NCBI GenBank assembly: GCA_043777595.1
Contig: JAYWHT010000023.1
Span: 1-63,862, forward strand
From: JAYVJH01 sp043777595
GTDB lineage: Bacteria; Bacteroidota; Bacteroidia; Cytophagales; Spirosomataceae
Direction: 5' to 3'
Length of the DNA: 63,862 nt
Shown here: positions 62,744-63,862 of the stretch, one piece after another
Numbering within the stretch: position 1 is the stretch's first letter
How the letters are laid out: each line of letters opens with the position of its first letter
Position numbers and translations under genes: made by a program
Notes under the pieces: model-generated
What the model was told of the DNA's origin: nothing
The model's database searches: none
The model's input: only the letters and a program-made list of their open reading frames with translations

Positions 62744-63448
62744 ATGACAAAGATAAAGAATGAAGTTAGATATTTTACTTTTCCGATTGGAATATTGAAG
62801 AGGGCGTTTGTGGATATTAACAAAGCGTGCGACAATGCAATGGAATACGCTTGTTATGTAAAATACGCTGAGGTAGAGGATATAAAAGAAGTTGAAAATT
62901 ATTTTCAACTAACATTTGCCAATAAAGAGGCGACACTCAAAGACGGTAAAGCCTTATTTGACAAATACGGTAAAAACTGTACGATGGTAAGCGTAAACGG
63001 GGCTATTGTTTTTGAGTTTTACAAGAACCCTAAAACAGAGTTTGAGATAGCTACGTTTTTGGCTTTTTGTGGTCTTCGTTCGATACTCGGCACAAAGACA
63101 TACACAAAGACCAACAACGAGCATTTAATAGCACGTATGGCAGGTTATGGCACTTATCGAGAATTTGAGGAGGCAGCGGTCAATAATTATTTTGAGAATT
63201 TTAGTACACCTCAAAAAATACGTTACCAGCTAACTGAGAGAATTATTAGACAGGAGTTAGGTTTCAGTTGGGGACTGGAATATTACAGTAGTCAAAGTAG
63301 GGGTTTTTGCTTTTCGTTTGTTATACCGCATGATAAACTGGTAGAGGCCGTAGAAAAAAGTAAGAAGTCGTACAAGCTGAAAGAAAAAAAGACCTCCGAA
63401 AAAGAGACTATCAGAGCAGTAAAAAAACGATTAGGAATATGTGGGTAA
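62744..63448 (+). CDS. Element-borne protein of unknown function (234 residues)
   Basis: Starts MTKIKNEVRYFTFPIGILKR. Mixed alpha/beta, no signal peptide or membrane helix, with a basic C-terminus (KSYKLKEKKTSEKETIRAVKKRL). No family recognised. Placed after the nuclease in the same direction, so probably part of the element. Confidence 0.65.
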   Translation: MTKIKNEVRYFTFPIGILKRAFVDINKACDNAMEYACYVKYAEVEDIKEVENYFQLTFANKEATLKDGKALFDKYGKNCTMVSVNGAIVFEFYKNPKTEFEIATFLAFCGLRSILGTKTYTKTNNEHLIARMAGYGTYREFEEAAVNNYFENFSTPQKIRYQLTERIIRQELGFSWGLEYYSSQSRGFCFSFVIPHDKLVEAVEKSKKSYKLKEKKTSEKETIRAVKKRLGICG

Positions 63449-63862
63449 CTCACCGCAACTACTACCGCAACACTACCGCACTTTAAATAAGATGCTTAAA
63501 TGAGGTATTAGCTTGAAAAAAAATTATTTTGTTACGTTTGTATTTATTGTGCGAATAACTCAATTTTTTGGGTGTCAAGTTTCTTGACAGTTAGATACTT
63601 TCTTTCAATGCCATTTTTTAATATTCCAAACTGAGGGGGGGGGCTATTTGTTGATAGGATTTATATTTTTTGCGAGTGCCAAAAATGACTTGCGAAAGGA
63701 GACCGCTCAGAAATGTACGGGGTTGTCTCTGCTGAGGTTGCACCAGACGGCAGGACTTGAAAGTAATTTAGTGATTTTGCCATAAACTTGAAAACAACAA
63801 CTATTTACAAAATACTTTGAGGAAACTAAGATAAAATGTATGAAAGGACACACTAACAACCC
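63449..63862. other. Gene-free end of the window
   Basis: No convincing frame on either strand. It contains a G9-10 run near 63635-63645 and CGCAACTACTACCGCAACAC-type repeats at the start. It may be a non-coding or regulatory part of the element; nothing more can be said. Confidence 0.4.

Noticed and set aside
63700..63760. A cobalamin riboswitch-like box (GGAGACC segment)
   Set aside because: Only a short similarity to the B12 box; no surrounding structure and no cobalamin gene follows.

Overview
The window reads as chromosome of a Bacteroidota bacterium, most likely a member of the Cytophagales. The evidence is a type IX secretion sorting domain, several TonB-dependent receptors with an N-terminal CarboxypepD_reg-like domain, a DUF4249/TonB-receptor pair, DUF4290, a eukaryote-like NrdB, PafA-type phosphatase, and promoters of the Bacteroidota type (TTG / TAnnTTTG). 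The genus cannot be fixed from sequence alone. Most genes are ordinary housekeeping genes.

Layout. 1-4 kb: the end of a secreted FG-GAP repeat protein and a TonB-plug protein without a barrel. 4-10 kb: a GxxExxY gene enclosed by inverted repeats, ileS (interrupted in frame by several palindromic insertions), tpiA, and a small two-gene module (Mrr-like nuclease plus membrane-anchored TIR-like protein). 10-20 kb: nrdB, a polysaccharide deacetylase, DUF4290, an aminotransferase, trpS, PAP2 phosphatase, mutL, rhomboid protease, hemB. 20-27 kb: DoxX, a DUF5009 acyltransferase, a toxin-antitoxin pair, a glycosyltransferase and polymerase pair, and a sugar-dehydrogenase-like protein with a cupredoxin domain. 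27-39 kb: der, cobT, an XRE regulator broken by an in-frame stop, a lipoprotein, the DUF4249/TonB receptor pair, a GT-C type membrane protein lacking a normal start, GDP-fucose synthase, and an ELWxxDGT repeat gene cut short by a displaced copy of the xre-cobT junction. 39-49 kb: DUF6580, a DnaQ-like exonuclease, a PglD-like acetyltransferase, lptB, a GH13-like protein, rluE, pafA, MOSC, a thioredoxin-like ferredoxin and ferritin.

49.5-58.6 kb: an apparent iron-uptake operon (DUF4856 lipoprotein, two imelysins, a di-haem oxidoreductase, an HTTM/gamma-carboxylase-like membrane protein, a FecA-like receptor). It is preceded by a 51-bp tandem repeat array and three copies of a 23-bp palindromic operator. 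Ferritin and a small unknown gene lie on the other side of the operators, so uptake and storage may share a regulator.

58.7 kb to the end: the left part of an integrated element. Its edge is a 24-bp remnant of a tRNA 3' end, still followed (minus strand) by the tRNA terminator. It carries a tyrosine recombinase with a damaged N-terminus, an ORF6N gene containing a perfect 43-bp palindrome, an excisionase-like protein, a VRR-NUC nuclease and two unknown genes. The right end and the intact tRNA lie outside the window.

The best candidates for something new are the palindromic insertions inside ileS, the Mrr/TIR-TM pair, the iron operon with its HTTM protein and operators, the tRNA-bounded element, and the xre-cobT fragment. 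All family names come from reading motifs; no database search was run.
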